Positions 28,621 through 36,441 of a DNA stretch of 64,000 nt are shown here, piece by piece (within the stretch, counting starts at the first letter, position 1; each line of letters begins with the position of its first letter). The stretch spans positions 1 to 64,000 of the forward strand of contig MEFD01000019.1 in assembly GCA_001724995.1 (NCBI GenBank), read 5' to 3'. A program made the translations under genes and the position numbers. Source of the DNA: Rubrivivax sp. SCN 71-131. Lineage in GTDB: Bacteria > Pseudomonadota > Gammaproteobacteria > Burkholderiales > Burkholderiaceae_C. The notes beneath the pieces are model-generated. The model did not search any database and was not told the DNA's origin. It saw only the letters and a list, made by a program, of their open reading frames with translations.

Positions 28621-30350
28621 TGGCCGATTCCATGAACGGCACCGCCCCCCGCCTTGCCGGCCATGCCCTCGTCGAGGCCCTCGTCGCCCAGGGTGTGGAC
28701 ACCGTCTTCGGCGTCCCCGGCGAGAGCTATCTGGCGGTGCTCGACGGTTTTCACGAGCATCGCGAGCGCATCCGCTTCGTCGCCTGCCGGCAGGAGGGCG
28801 GCGCGGCCTTCATGGCCGAGGCGCAGGGCAAGCTGGGGCCGCGACCGGGCGTGTGCTTCGTCACCCGCGGCCCCGGCGCGACCAACGCGAGCATCGGCGT
28901 GCACACGGCGTTCCAGGACAGCACGCCGATGCTGCTCTTCGTCGGCCAGGTGGCCGGCGAGCAGCGCGACCGCGAGGCCTTCCAGGAGCTGGACTACCGC
29001 CAGTTCTTCGGTCCGGGCACGCTGGGCATGGCCAAGTGGGCGGCCGAGGTGCAGGAAGCCGAGCGGCTGCCGGAATACGTCGCGCGTGCCTTTCACGTCG
29101 CGCAGCAGGGGCGTCCGGGGCCGGTGGTGCTGGCGCTGCCCGAGGACATGCTGACGCGCATGACGCAAGCGCCGGTGCTGCCGCCGGTGCAGCCGGTGCA
29201 CGCCTGGCCGGACCCGCAGGCGCTGATCGAACTGCGCCGCCTGTTGCAGCAGGCCAGACAGCCCTTCGTCATCGTCGGAGGAGGCGGCTGGACGGCAGCC
29301 TCCTGCGCCGCGCTGCAGCGTTTTGCCGAACGCTGGCAGCTCCCCGTGGGCTGCGCCTTTCGCTTCCAGGACCTGTTCGACAACCGCCACCCGAACTACG
29401 CCGGTGACGTCGGCATTGCGCCCAACCCCCGGCTGGCCGAGCGCATCGGGAACGCCGACCTGGTGCTGGCCATCGGCGCGCGCCTGGGCGAGATGACGAC
29501 CGGCGGCTACACGCTGCTGCAGGCGCCACGCCCGCGGCAGAAGCTCGTGCACATCCATGCCGGCGCCGAGGAACTGGGCCGCGTCTACACGGGCGAGCTG
29601 CTGCTGCAGGCCTCGATGGCGGCTGCGGCCCCCGCGCTGGCCGCGCTCGACGCCCCGTCCAGCCTGCCCTGGGCCGGGCAGGCGCAGGCGGCGCACGCTG
29701 ACTATCTCGCCACCTGGGAGGCGCCGCAGGTGCAGCCGCTGGACATGGCGCAGGTGATGAAGACGGTGGTGCGCCTGTCGCCCGAGGACACGCTGTACGC
29801 CAACGGCGCGGGCAACTTCGCGGGGTGGCTGCATCGCTACGTGCCCTATCGCGGGCTGCAGCATCACGGCCGCACGCAGCTGGCGCCGACCTCGGGAGCC
29901 ATGGGCTATGGCCTGCCCGCGGCCATCGCCGCCGCCTTGCTGCAGCCCGAGCGCACCGTGGTGCACGTCGCCGGCGACGGTGACTTCCTCATGACCGGGC
30001 AGGAAATGGCCACCGCCAGCGGCCACGGCGCGGGCCGCGGCAAGGGCCGGCTCGTGAGCCTCGTCGTCGACAACGGCAGCTACGGCACCATCCGCATGCA
30101 CCAGGAGCGCGAGTACCCGGCGCGCATCAGCGGCACCGAGCTCTTCAACCCCGACTTCGCCGCACTCGCTCGAGCCTATGGCTGGCACGCCGAGCGCATC
30201 GAGGGCACGGCCGAGTTCGAGCCGGCCTTCGCGCGCGCCCTGGCGGCCGAGGGCCCGACGCTGCTGCACCTGCGGCACACGGCCGACGTGATCTCGACTC
30301 GCACGACGCTTGCCGCGATCCGCGCCGCCGCACTTGCCGGCAGGCGCTGA
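28620..30350 (+). CDS. Thiamine-diphosphate-dependent enzyme, acetolactate synthase-like
   Basis: This is a 576-residue member of the AHAS/benzoylformate-decarboxylase superfamily. The cofactor Glu is in ACRQEGGAAFMAEAQGKL, and the PP domain has GDGDFLMTGQEM followed by VVDNGSYG, keeping the metal-binding Asn unlike the paralogue at 5902. A Gly/Arg insertion (HGAGRGKGR) lies between the two halves of that motif. The start ATG shares a base with the MFS stop. Context (AraC regulator, MFS partner, no ilvN) argues against branched-chain biosynthesis and for decarboxylation of an imported 2-keto acid, which is inference. Confidence 0.87.
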   Translation: MADSMNGTAPRLAGHALVEALVAQGVDTVFGVPGESYLAVLDGFHEHRERIRFVACRQEGGAAFMAEAQGKLGPRPGVCFVTRGPGATNASIGVHTAFQDSTPMLLFVGQVAGEQRDREAFQELDYRQFFGPGTLGMAKWAAEVQEAERLPEYVARAFHVAQQGRPGPVVLALPEDMLTRMTQAPVLPPVQPVHAWPDPQALIELRRLLQQARQPFVIVGGGGWTAASCAALQRFAERWQLPVGCAFRFQDLFDNRHPNYAGDVGIAPNPRLAERIGNADLVLAIGARLGEMTTGGYTLLQAPRPRQKLVHIHAGAEELGRVYTGELLLQASMAAAAPALAALDAPSSLPWAGQAQAAHADYLATWEAPQVQPLDMAQVMKTVVRLSPEDTLYANGAGNFAGWLHRYVPYRGLQHHGRTQLAPTSGAMGYGLPAAIAAALLQPERTVVHVAGDGDFLMTGQEMATASGHGAGRGKGRLVSLVVDNGSYGTIRMHQEREYPARISGTELFNPDFAALARAYGWHAERIEGTAEFEPAFARALAAEGPTLLHLRHTADVISTRTTLAAIRAAALAGRR

Positions 30351-30370
30351 CGGCCGCGCCGTCAGCGCCG

Positions 30371-31294
30371 TCAGCGCCGCCCGCCCACCATCAGCACGAC
30401 GCTGAGCGTGATGAGCGCAGCGGCCATCCACTCGCCGCGCGTGATGACCTCGCCGCCGAGGGTCGCACCCAGCACCATGCCGATCACCGGGTTGACGTAG
30501 GCGTAGCTCGCCGACACCGCCGTCGGCGTGCGCTGCAGCAGCAGCATGAAGGCCGAAAAGCCGACGATGGAGCCGGCCACCACCAGGTAGAGCCAGGCCC
30601 AGAAGGCGCGCGGCTGCAGCGGCCAGACCGGCTGCTCGCCCAGCAGCAGCGACAACAGCACCAGCACCCCGCCGCCAGCCAGCATCTGGCTGGCGTAGCC
30701 CATCGCGCCCGGCGCCAGATGCAGCGCGCGCCCGCCGAGCGTGCGCGGCAGGCCGTGGTTGGTCCAGACGCTGCCGAGCTTCCAGGCAATCGACGAGACG
30801 AGCACTGCCAGCAGCCCTTGCGGCGCCGCCGAGAAGCCCTGGCCCAGCGCCAGCCAGAGCACGCCCGCGAGCCCGAGCGCAATGCCCGCGGCCTCGCGGC
30901 GCGTCGGCCGCAGGCCGTAAGGAAGCTCCATCGCCGCCTGCAGCGCCGGGCCGATGCCGATGAAGGCGACGACCAGGCCCGAGCTCACGCTGAGCTCGGC
31001 CTGCGCCGTGAGCCCGTAGCTCACGCCCAGCATGAGCGCGCCCAGCAGGCCGGCGTTGATCCATTCGTCGCGAGCCGGCCAGCGCGCCCCGCGCCCGAGC
31101 GCCCAGGCGCCCAGCAGCAGGCCAGCGACGATGAAGCGCGTGCCCATCTGCCAGAACGGCGGGAAGCTCGCCAGCGCCCACTTGATCGCCAGGTAGGTGC
31201 TGCCCCAGATCAGCCAGGTCGCCAGCAGCGCCGCGAGCACGAGCGGCGGCATCGACTGCAAGGCGCCGAGGATCGGGCGGGCAAGGGCGGTCAT
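30371..31294 (-). CDS. EamA/DMT-family transporter
   Basis: This is a 307-residue inner-membrane protein with ten predicted helices in two EamA repeats (LATWLIWGSTYLAIKWALAS and SIAWKLGSVWTNHG regions). It is closest in pattern to YedA, an exporter-like member. ATG 31294 is used because an upstream extension would encode low-complexity FSAR repeats. The 20-base gap to the preceding convergent gene leaves room only for a shared terminator. Substrate unknown. Confidence 0.88.
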   Translation of the reverse strand: MTALARPILGALQSMPPLVLAALLATWLIWGSTYLAIKWALASFPPFWQMGTRFIVAGLLLGAWALGRGARWPARDEWINAGLLGALMLGVSYGLTAQAELSVSSGLVVAFIGIGPALQAAMELPYGLRPTRREAAGIALGLAGVLWLALGQGFSAAPQGLLAVLVSSIAWKLGSVWTNHGLPRTLGGRALHLAPGAMGYASQMLAGGGVLVLLSLLLGEQPVWPLQPRAFWAWLYLVVAGSIVGFSAFMLLLQRTPTAVSASYAYVNPVIGMVLGATLGGEVITRGEWMAAALITLSVVLMVGGRR

Positions 31295-31373
31295 GAGGAA
31301 GCCGATGCTATGCGCCGGCTGGGGCGTGTTCGAGCGGGTTCGAGCCGCGGGCAGGCGGGCGCAAGCGCCGGCC

Positions 31374-31409
31374 GAGAAGCGGGCGGAGAAGCGGGCGGAG
31401 AAGCGGGCC
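31374..31409. repeat. Three 12-bp tandem repeats
   Basis: GAGAAGCGGGCG occurs at 31374-31385 and 31386-31397, with GAGAAGCGGGCC at 31398-31409. They lie in the divergent spacer between the EamA and RraA-like genes. They are a likely slippage-prone microsatellite; no coding role is supported. Confidence 0.75.
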
Positions 31410-31505
31410 GAAAATGCCGGTGCCATCGTCGGCTATCGTGTACGCGCCGCGCCGGTGACGGCGCGCGCGGCTGCCGCCGACCCTTTCCCCGCAAGGACCG
31501 AATCC

Positions 31506-32000
31506 ATGAGCCAGGACTTCTCCACCTGCGACCTCTGCGACGCGCACAAGAACGACAGCGAGGGCGACTTTCGCGTCCTGCCACCGGTCTTTGCCTCCTT
31601 TGGCGGGCGTGCCCGCTTCGCCGGTGCGGTGGCCACCGTCAAGTGCCACGAGGACAACACGCTCGTCAAGGCCGCGCTCGACACCCCGGGCCAGGGCCGC
31701 GTGCTGGTGGTCGACGGCGGCGCCTCGCTGCGTCGGGCGCTGGTGGGCGGCAACCTGGCCGCTGCCGCGGCGCGCAACGGCTGGGCGGGCATCGTCGTCG
31801 ACGGCGCGGTGCGCGACGCTGGGGAGCTCGCTGCCGCGGCCGTGGGCATCCGCGCCCTGGCGCTGATGCCGCTGCCCACCGAGAAGCGCAACCAGGGCCA
31901 GGCCGAGGTCGCCGTGACGCTGCAGGGCGTGCGCGTGCGCCCCGGCGAATGGCTCTACGCCGACGAGGACGGCATTGTCGTGATGAGCAAGCCCGCGTGA
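31506..32000 (+). CDS. rraA: RraA-family protein (aldolase/decarboxylase-like)
   Basis: This is a 164-residue protein of the RraA/HMG-aldolase family. Members either cleave 4-hydroxy-4-methyl-2-oxoglutarate or bind RNase E. The motif GGNLAAAAARNGWAGIVVDGAVRD (seen as ARNGWAGIVVDGAVRD) contains the substrate-binding Arg and metal Asp found in the aldolases. AAGGA precedes ATG 31506. It is followed 16 bases later by an unknown gene on the same strand. Confidence 0.88.
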   Translation: MSQDFSTCDLCDAHKNDSEGDFRVLPPVFASFGGRARFAGAVATVKCHEDNTLVKAALDTPGQGRVLVVDGGASLRRALVGGNLAAAAARNGWAGIVVDGAVRDAGELAAAAVGIRALALMPLPTEKRNQGQAEVAVTLQGVRVRPGEWLYADEDGIVVMSKPA

Positions 32001-32016
32001 GGGCAGGGAGGCGCGA

Positions 32017-32571
32017 ATGAAGGCTGCTGCTGCCACGAGCACGACCCCATCCACCACCTGGGAGGTGCTGCCCCCGGTCGGGGAGGATCCGCAGGCCGTC
32101 GCCGAGCGCTGTCGCTCGATGGTCAAGCGCCGCGCGCTCTTCGCCGCCGGCGTCGCCGCGGTGCCCGTGCCGGGGCTGGACTGGCTCACCGACGTCGGCA
32201 TCCTCGTCGACCTGCTGCCGCGCATCAACCGCGAGTTCGGGCTCAGCGCCGAGCAGATCGAGCGTCTGGCCCCCGACCGCCGCATCGTCGTCTACAAGGC
32301 CATCAGCGCCGGCGGCGGCCTGCTCATCGGCCGCGTCGTCACGCGCGAGCTGGTGATGTGGATGCTCAAGCTCGTGGGCGTGAGGCTGACGACGCAGCAG
32401 GCCGCCAAGTTCGTCCCCATCGCGGGCCAAGCGGTGTCGGCCGCGCTCACCTACTCGGCGCTGCGCTATGTCTGCGAGCAGCACATCCGCCAGTGCCTGG
32501 AAGTCCACCGGCTGCTCGCCCTGCCGGCTCCCGGAGGCAGCCTGCCCCCGGTGGAGGAGGTCACGCCGTAG
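32017..32571 (+). CDS. Conserved protein with DUF697-like membrane segment
   Basis: This is a 184-residue protein of unknown function. Residues about 35-60 (ALFAAGVAAVPVPGLDWLTDVGILVDLL) and 120-150 (KFVPIAGQAVSAALTYSALRYV) are hydrophobic and resemble the DUF697/GTPase-associated module found in YcjF-like proteins, with a short cytoplasmic N terminus. No GTPase domain is present in this copy. It follows the rraA-like gene and precedes tRNA-Pro. Confidence 0.6.
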   Translation: MKAAAATSTTPSTTWEVLPPVGEDPQAVAERCRSMVKRRALFAAGVAAVPVPGLDWLTDVGILVDLLPRINREFGLSAEQIERLAPDRRIVVYKAISAGGGLLIGRVVTRELVMWMLKLVGVRLTTQQAAKFVPIAGQAVSAALTYSALRYVCEQHIRQCLEVHRLLALPAPGGSLPPVEEVTP

Positions 32572-32605
32572 ATCGGGGCCGGCCCCGTACAATTCGCCGC
32601 TTCGT

Positions 32606-32682
32606 CGGGGTGTAGCGCAGCCTGGTAGCGCAACTGCTTTGGGAGCAGTGGGTCGCACGTTCGAATCGTGTCACCCCGACCA
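32606..32682 (+). tRNA. tRNA-Pro (anticodon UGG)
   Basis: The acceptor stem is CGGGGTG/CACCCCG with encoded CCA. The anticodon stem ACTGC/GCAGT encloses TTTGGGA, anticodon TGG. The T stem GCACG/CGTGT pairs with one G-T. TACAAT at 32588-32593 is a likely -10. The 5' half matches tRNA-Pro(GGG) at 18277. Confidence 0.96.
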
Positions 32683-33028
32683 ACGGAATCGACGGGTTGG
32701 CGTTCGCGCAACGGCCGGCCCGTTGCCGTTTGCGGCGCCGACCGATGCCTTCGGGCGCGGGCCTGGACGCGGGTCTGGTACCCTCGACCGGCCTGAGCGT
32801 CGAGCTTGCCGGCCTTCAGCCGACGAGTTCGTCGGCGGTCGATGGCGCAGGCGGACGCGAAACCGGCTGCCCTTCGTGCCGCTGTGCGATGAGTCTCATG
32901 CCGGCTTCTTGCCGCTCCGACCGATGGTCGTGCTGCGCCTGTGCCCGGGCCCGCGACCGCGATGACGAGAGCCCGCGGCGCTGCAGTGCGCGGGCTTGGT
33001 CCATGACCCAGAAGACCGAGGAGAGAGC
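32683..33028. other. Spacer between tRNA-Pro(UGG) and the channel gene
   Basis: This 346-base spacer has no supported gene. It contains a hairpin GCAACGG (32708-32714)/CCGTTGC (32720-32726) just after the tRNA, likely its terminator although the T-tract is short, and a second perfect 8-bp hairpin AGCCCGCG (32970-32977)/CGCGGGCT (32989-32996) in the leader of the downstream gene. Confidence 0.55.
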
Positions 33029-34492
33029 ATGAATCTCGATACCTTCTACAGCACCTTGCAGCAGTCGTTCGGCAGCCACGCTCCGGCGGTGCTCGGTGCA
33101 TTGGCCATCCTGGTCATCGGCTGGCTGCTTGCGGTGCTCGCGCGCGCGGCGACCTATCGCGTGCTCAAGGCGATCCAACTGAACAGGCTTCTCCAGAGCA
33201 ATGCCAACGTCGAGCTGGAACTGGAGAAGCCGCTGTCCACCGTCGTCTTCTGGCTGGTGCTGCTGGCCGCGCTGGTGGCCGTCCTCAACGCGCTGAACCT
33301 GACCCTGCTGTCCGAGCCCTTCGCCGGCATGGTGCGAGACGTCGTCGGCTACCTGCCGCACCTGCTGGCCGGCGCGGTGCTGGGGCTCGCGGCCTGGCTG
33401 CTGGCCACCGTGCTGCGCGCGCTCGTCACCCGGGCGCTGGCGAAGACGACGCTCGACGAGCGCCTCTCCGAGGAGGCGGGCATGGCGCCGATCAGCCGCA
33501 GCGCGGGCAACGTGCTGTACTGGCTCGTGATCCTGTTCTTCCTGCCGGCGATCCTCGGTGCGCTGCAGCTCGAAGGCGTGCTCGACCCGGTGCGCAACCT
33601 GCTTTCCGAGCTGCTGGACTACGTGCCCAACCTCCTCGGCGCGACGATGATCGCGCTGGCCGGCTACGTCGTCGCGCGCGTGCTGCGCGCGCTGGTGAGC
33701 AACCTGCTGGCGGCGGCCGGCAGCGACCGGCTGAATGCGAGCATCGGGCTCGATGCGCAGGTCCGCCTGTCGCGCCTGGGCGGCACGCTGGTCTTCGTGC
33801 TCGTGTTCGTGCCCTCGCTGATCGCCGCGCTGGATGCCCTGCGGATCGAGGCGATCTCGCGTCCGGCGGTCCAGGTGCTGGACCAGATCCTCTCGGCGGT
33901 GCCGCATATCGTGGCAGCGGCGGTGATCCTGCTGCTGACCTGGTACGTGGCGCGCTTTGCGGCCAACCTGCTCGCGCGGCTGCTCGAGAGCGCGGGCTTC
34001 GATGCCCTGCCGGCCAAGCTCGGCCTGTCCCATGCGCTGTCGGACGGCGCGCGGCCGTCGCTGCTGGCGGGCCGGCTGGTGCTCTTCTTCGCGCTGCTGT
34101 TCGCGACCGTGGAGGCGGCCTCGCAGCTCGGCTTCGACCAGGTCAGCGGCGTGGTCACGACCTTCATCACCTTCGGCGGCGACATCCTGCTGGGCAGCGC
34201 GATCCTGGTGATCGGCTTCTGGCTCTCGGGCGTGGCCGCAGCGGCCATCCAGCGCGCCAGCCCGCAAGGCGGCACGCTGCCGGCCAACGTGGCACGCTTC
34301 GCGATCCTCGGCCTGGTGATCGCCATGGGCCTGCGCGCCATGGGCATCGCCAACGAGATCGTGCAACTGGCCTTCGGGCTGACGCTGGGCTCGGTGGCGG
34401 TGGCCGTGGCGCTGGCGTTCGGCCTCGGCGGTCGCGAGCCCGCCGGCAAGCTGCTCGACCGCTGGTTCGCGGGCCTCATCCGCAAGGACTGA
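33029..34492 (+). CDS. Small-conductance mechanosensitive-type channel with repeated TM modules
   Basis: This is a 487-residue inner-membrane protein. It repeats a conserved helix pattern: VIGWLLAVLARAATYRVLK, LGLAAWLLATVLRALVTRAL, IALAGYVVARVLRALVSNLL, LLLTWYVARFAANLLARLL and LVIGFWLSGVAAAAIQRAS. This is the architecture of CmpX/'conserved TM helix' proteins related to MscS, here without a recognisable C-terminal MscS beta domain. GAGGAGAG precedes ATG 33029. It may buffer osmotic stress; function is inferred. Confidence 0.82.
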   Translation: MNLDTFYSTLQQSFGSHAPAVLGALAILVIGWLLAVLARAATYRVLKAIQLNRLLQSNANVELELEKPLSTVVFWLVLLAALVAVLNALNLTLLSEPFAGMVRDVVGYLPHLLAGAVLGLAAWLLATVLRALVTRALAKTTLDERLSEEAGMAPISRSAGNVLYWLVILFFLPAILGALQLEGVLDPVRNLLSELLDYVPNLLGATMIALAGYVVARVLRALVSNLLAAAGSDRLNASIGLDAQVRLSRLGGTLVFVLVFVPSLIAALDALRIEAISRPAVQVLDQILSAVPHIVAAAVILLLTWYVARFAANLLARLLESAGFDALPAKLGLSHALSDGARPSLLAGRLVLFFALLFATVEAASQLGFDQVSGVVTTFITFGGDILLGSAILVIGFWLSGVAAAAIQRASPQGGTLPANVARFAILGLVIAMGLRAMGIANEIVQLAFGLTLGSVAVAVALAFGLGGREPAGKLLDRWFAGLIRKD

Positions 34493-34551
34493 TCGCGCTC
34501 CCGGCGGCCGTGGCCGCCGGGGCCCTGGCCGCGGACGCGGCAGCGGCGGGC

Positions 34552-35358
34552 TCAGCCGCGCGAGCGCACGGCCAGGCTTTGCGTGGCGTGGCCGATGAGT
34601 CCGGCTTCGTCGTAGAGGACCGATTGCGCCAGCCCGCAGCCGTTGCCGCCGAGGGCGGTGCGCGCGTCCAGGCAGACCCATTCGCCCAGCGGCTGACGCA
34701 GCAGGTTGATCGTGAGGTCGCAATTGACGAAGCTGTGCGTCTTGAAGTCGAGCGCGGCGCTCACGCCGTTGCCGGAATCCGCGGCGACGGCCACGCGCTG
34801 GTAGGGACTTGGCGTCTCCCCGAGCACCAGCGGGTGACGCAGGCGGAACCAGACGCAGGCCGGCCCGGCGAAGAAGCGCCCTGACGCGAGCCGGTTCTCC
34901 ACCAGGTCGGCGTAGCTGGCGCGGGCGCCGGCAAACGGCATCGTGACGGCTTCGCTGGCCTGCGGCGGTCGCGGGGCCATCGGCAGCGGGTGGCCCGGCG
35001 TCCCGGCCGGGACCGGATCGACGGCCTCGCGCTGCACCAGCGCGGTGAAGCGGGCGAGCTCCTTGCCCTGGCCGAGCAGCCGTGCCGAATAGTGGGCGGC
35101 ATTGCGGCCGACGTAGTCCGCATGCACCTCGACCTGCACGTCGCCCAGCGGCACCGGACGCAGCAGGTTGCCGGTCAGGCGCGCCAGGTGGGTCAGGCCC
35201 TGCGCGGCGGCCGCCTGCTCGATGGCGCGGCACACCAGGGCCGTGGGCGGGCCGGCATGCTGCTGCGTCGGATCCCAGGGGCCGCGGGTGAGTTCGGTGC
35301 CGTGAAAGCCGTGCTCCCCGAGGACGGTGTAGGCGCTGGATGCAGGCGTGGAATTCAT
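34552..35358 (-). CDS. Acyl-CoA thioesterase-like (double hotdog) protein
   Basis: This is a 268-residue protein with tandem hotdog halves, resembling thioesterase-superfamily 4HBT_3/TesB-like proteins. The N half includes WDPTQQHAGPPTALVCRAIE and the C half FKTHSFVNCDLTINLLRQP. The substrate is not inferable. ATG 35358 is chosen at MNSTPASSAYTVLGEHG. It is divergent from the dehydrogenase gene at 35528. Confidence 0.78.
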   Translation of the reverse strand: MNSTPASSAYTVLGEHGFHGTELTRGPWDPTQQHAGPPTALVCRAIEQAAAAQGLTHLARLTGNLLRPVPLGDVQVEVHADYVGRNAAHYSARLLGQGKELARFTALVQREAVDPVPAGTPGHPLPMAPRPPQASEAVTMPFAGARASYADLVENRLASGRFFAGPACVWFRLRHPLVLGETPSPYQRVAVAADSGNGVSAALDFKTHSFVNCDLTINLLRQPLGEWVCLDARTALGGNGCGLAQSVLYDEAGLIGHATQSLAVRSRG

Positions 35359-35527
35359 GTACGGAGATATCGATCTCGAGTGCGCTGGGCAGAGTCTAGC
35401 CGCCGCCCTGGACCGCGCAGGCGGCCAAGCCTGCGACGGCGGCGCAGAATGAGGCGCGCCGCAGGGGGGGTGGCGACGGCCGCACCGCCCGCGCGCCGAC
35501 CGAGAGCAAGAGCAAAGGAGTTCTTCC

Positions 35528-36427
35528 GTGAAGCAGCGTATCGGCATGGTGGGCATCGGCCTGATGGGCCACGGCATCGCGGGCAACCTGCTCAAGCATG
35601 GTCACACCCTGACCGTGTTCGAGCACCCGGGCAATCAGCCGCTCGAGGCCCTGCAGGCCAGGGGCGCGCAGGTCGTCGCCAGCCTGCACGCGGTGGCCGC
35701 GGCGGCCGACGTCATCGTCCTCTGCGTCACCGGCTCGCCGCAGGTCGAGGCCGTCGTGCTCGGAGAGGACGGCCTGCTCGCGCGCCTGCGGGCGGGCACC
35801 GTGATCGTCGATTGCTCGACTGCGGTGCCGGCGTCGACCGAGCGTGTCGCCGCCGCGGTGAAGGCCGCGGGCGGGCGCTTCGCCGATGCGCCGATGACGC
35901 GCACGCCGAGGGAGGCGGAGGAAGGGCGGCTGAACCTGCTGGTGGGGGCGGACGAGGCGCTCTTCGCCGAGCTGCGCCCGCTGCTGGCCTGCTTTGCCGA
36001 GAACATCACGCACTGCGGCGGCGTGGGCGCCGGACACCGCATGAAGCTGCTGCACAACTTCGTCTCGCTCGGCGGCGCGGCGCTGATCGCCGAGGCCGCG
36101 GCCTGCGCGCGGCGCGGCGGCGTGGCCCCCGAGATCTTCGTCGAGGTACTCGCCAAGGGCGGCGGCGCGGGCGTGACGCTGGAGCGCATGCGTCCCTTCC
36201 TCGAGCATGGCGACGACAGCGGGCTGAAGTTCGCGCTTTCGAACGCCGTCAAGGACCTCGGCTACTACGCGACGATGGCCGCCGACAGCGGCGCCGTGCA
36301 GACGATCGCGCAGGCGGTGCGGCTCGACCTCGAGCTCGGCGTGCAGGCGCTGGGCGGCGAGCGCTTCGTGCCCGCGCTCGTCGACGCCCTGGCCGCGGCG
36401 CGCGTCGACGCCCCCGCGCGAGGCTGA
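35528..36427 (+). CDS. NAD(P)-dependent beta-hydroxyacid dehydrogenase (HIBADH family)
   Basis: This is a 299-residue enzyme of the 3-hydroxyisobutyrate/tartronate-semialdehyde reductase family. The Rossmann motif is GMVGIGLMGHGIAGNLL. The substrate loop reads DAPMTRTPREAEEGRL where the family has DAPVSGG..GA, so substrate use may differ. The catalytic Lys is in GAGHRMKLLHN. AAGGAG lies before the GTGAAG/ATG region; start ATG gives KQRIGMVG. It converges with the helicase gene 14 bases downstream. Confidence 0.88.
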   Translation: MKQRIGMVGIGLMGHGIAGNLLKHGHTLTVFEHPGNQPLEALQARGAQVVASLHAVAAAADVIVLCVTGSPQVEAVVLGEDGLLARLRAGTVIVDCSTAVPASTERVAAAVKAAGGRFADAPMTRTPREAEEGRLNLLVGADEALFAELRPLLACFAENITHCGGVGAGHRMKLLHNFVSLGGAALIAEAAACARRGGVAPEIFVEVLAKGGGAGVTLERMRPFLEHGDDSGLKFALSNAVKDLGYYATMAADSGAVQTIAQAVRLDLELGVQALGGERFVPALVDALAAARVDAPARG

Positions 36428-36441
36428 GCGCCGCGGCGCGT

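Noticed and set aside
32468..32965. Protein-coding frame through tRNA-Pro(UGG)
   Set aside because: It spans the tRNA and is low-complexity; no family resemblance.
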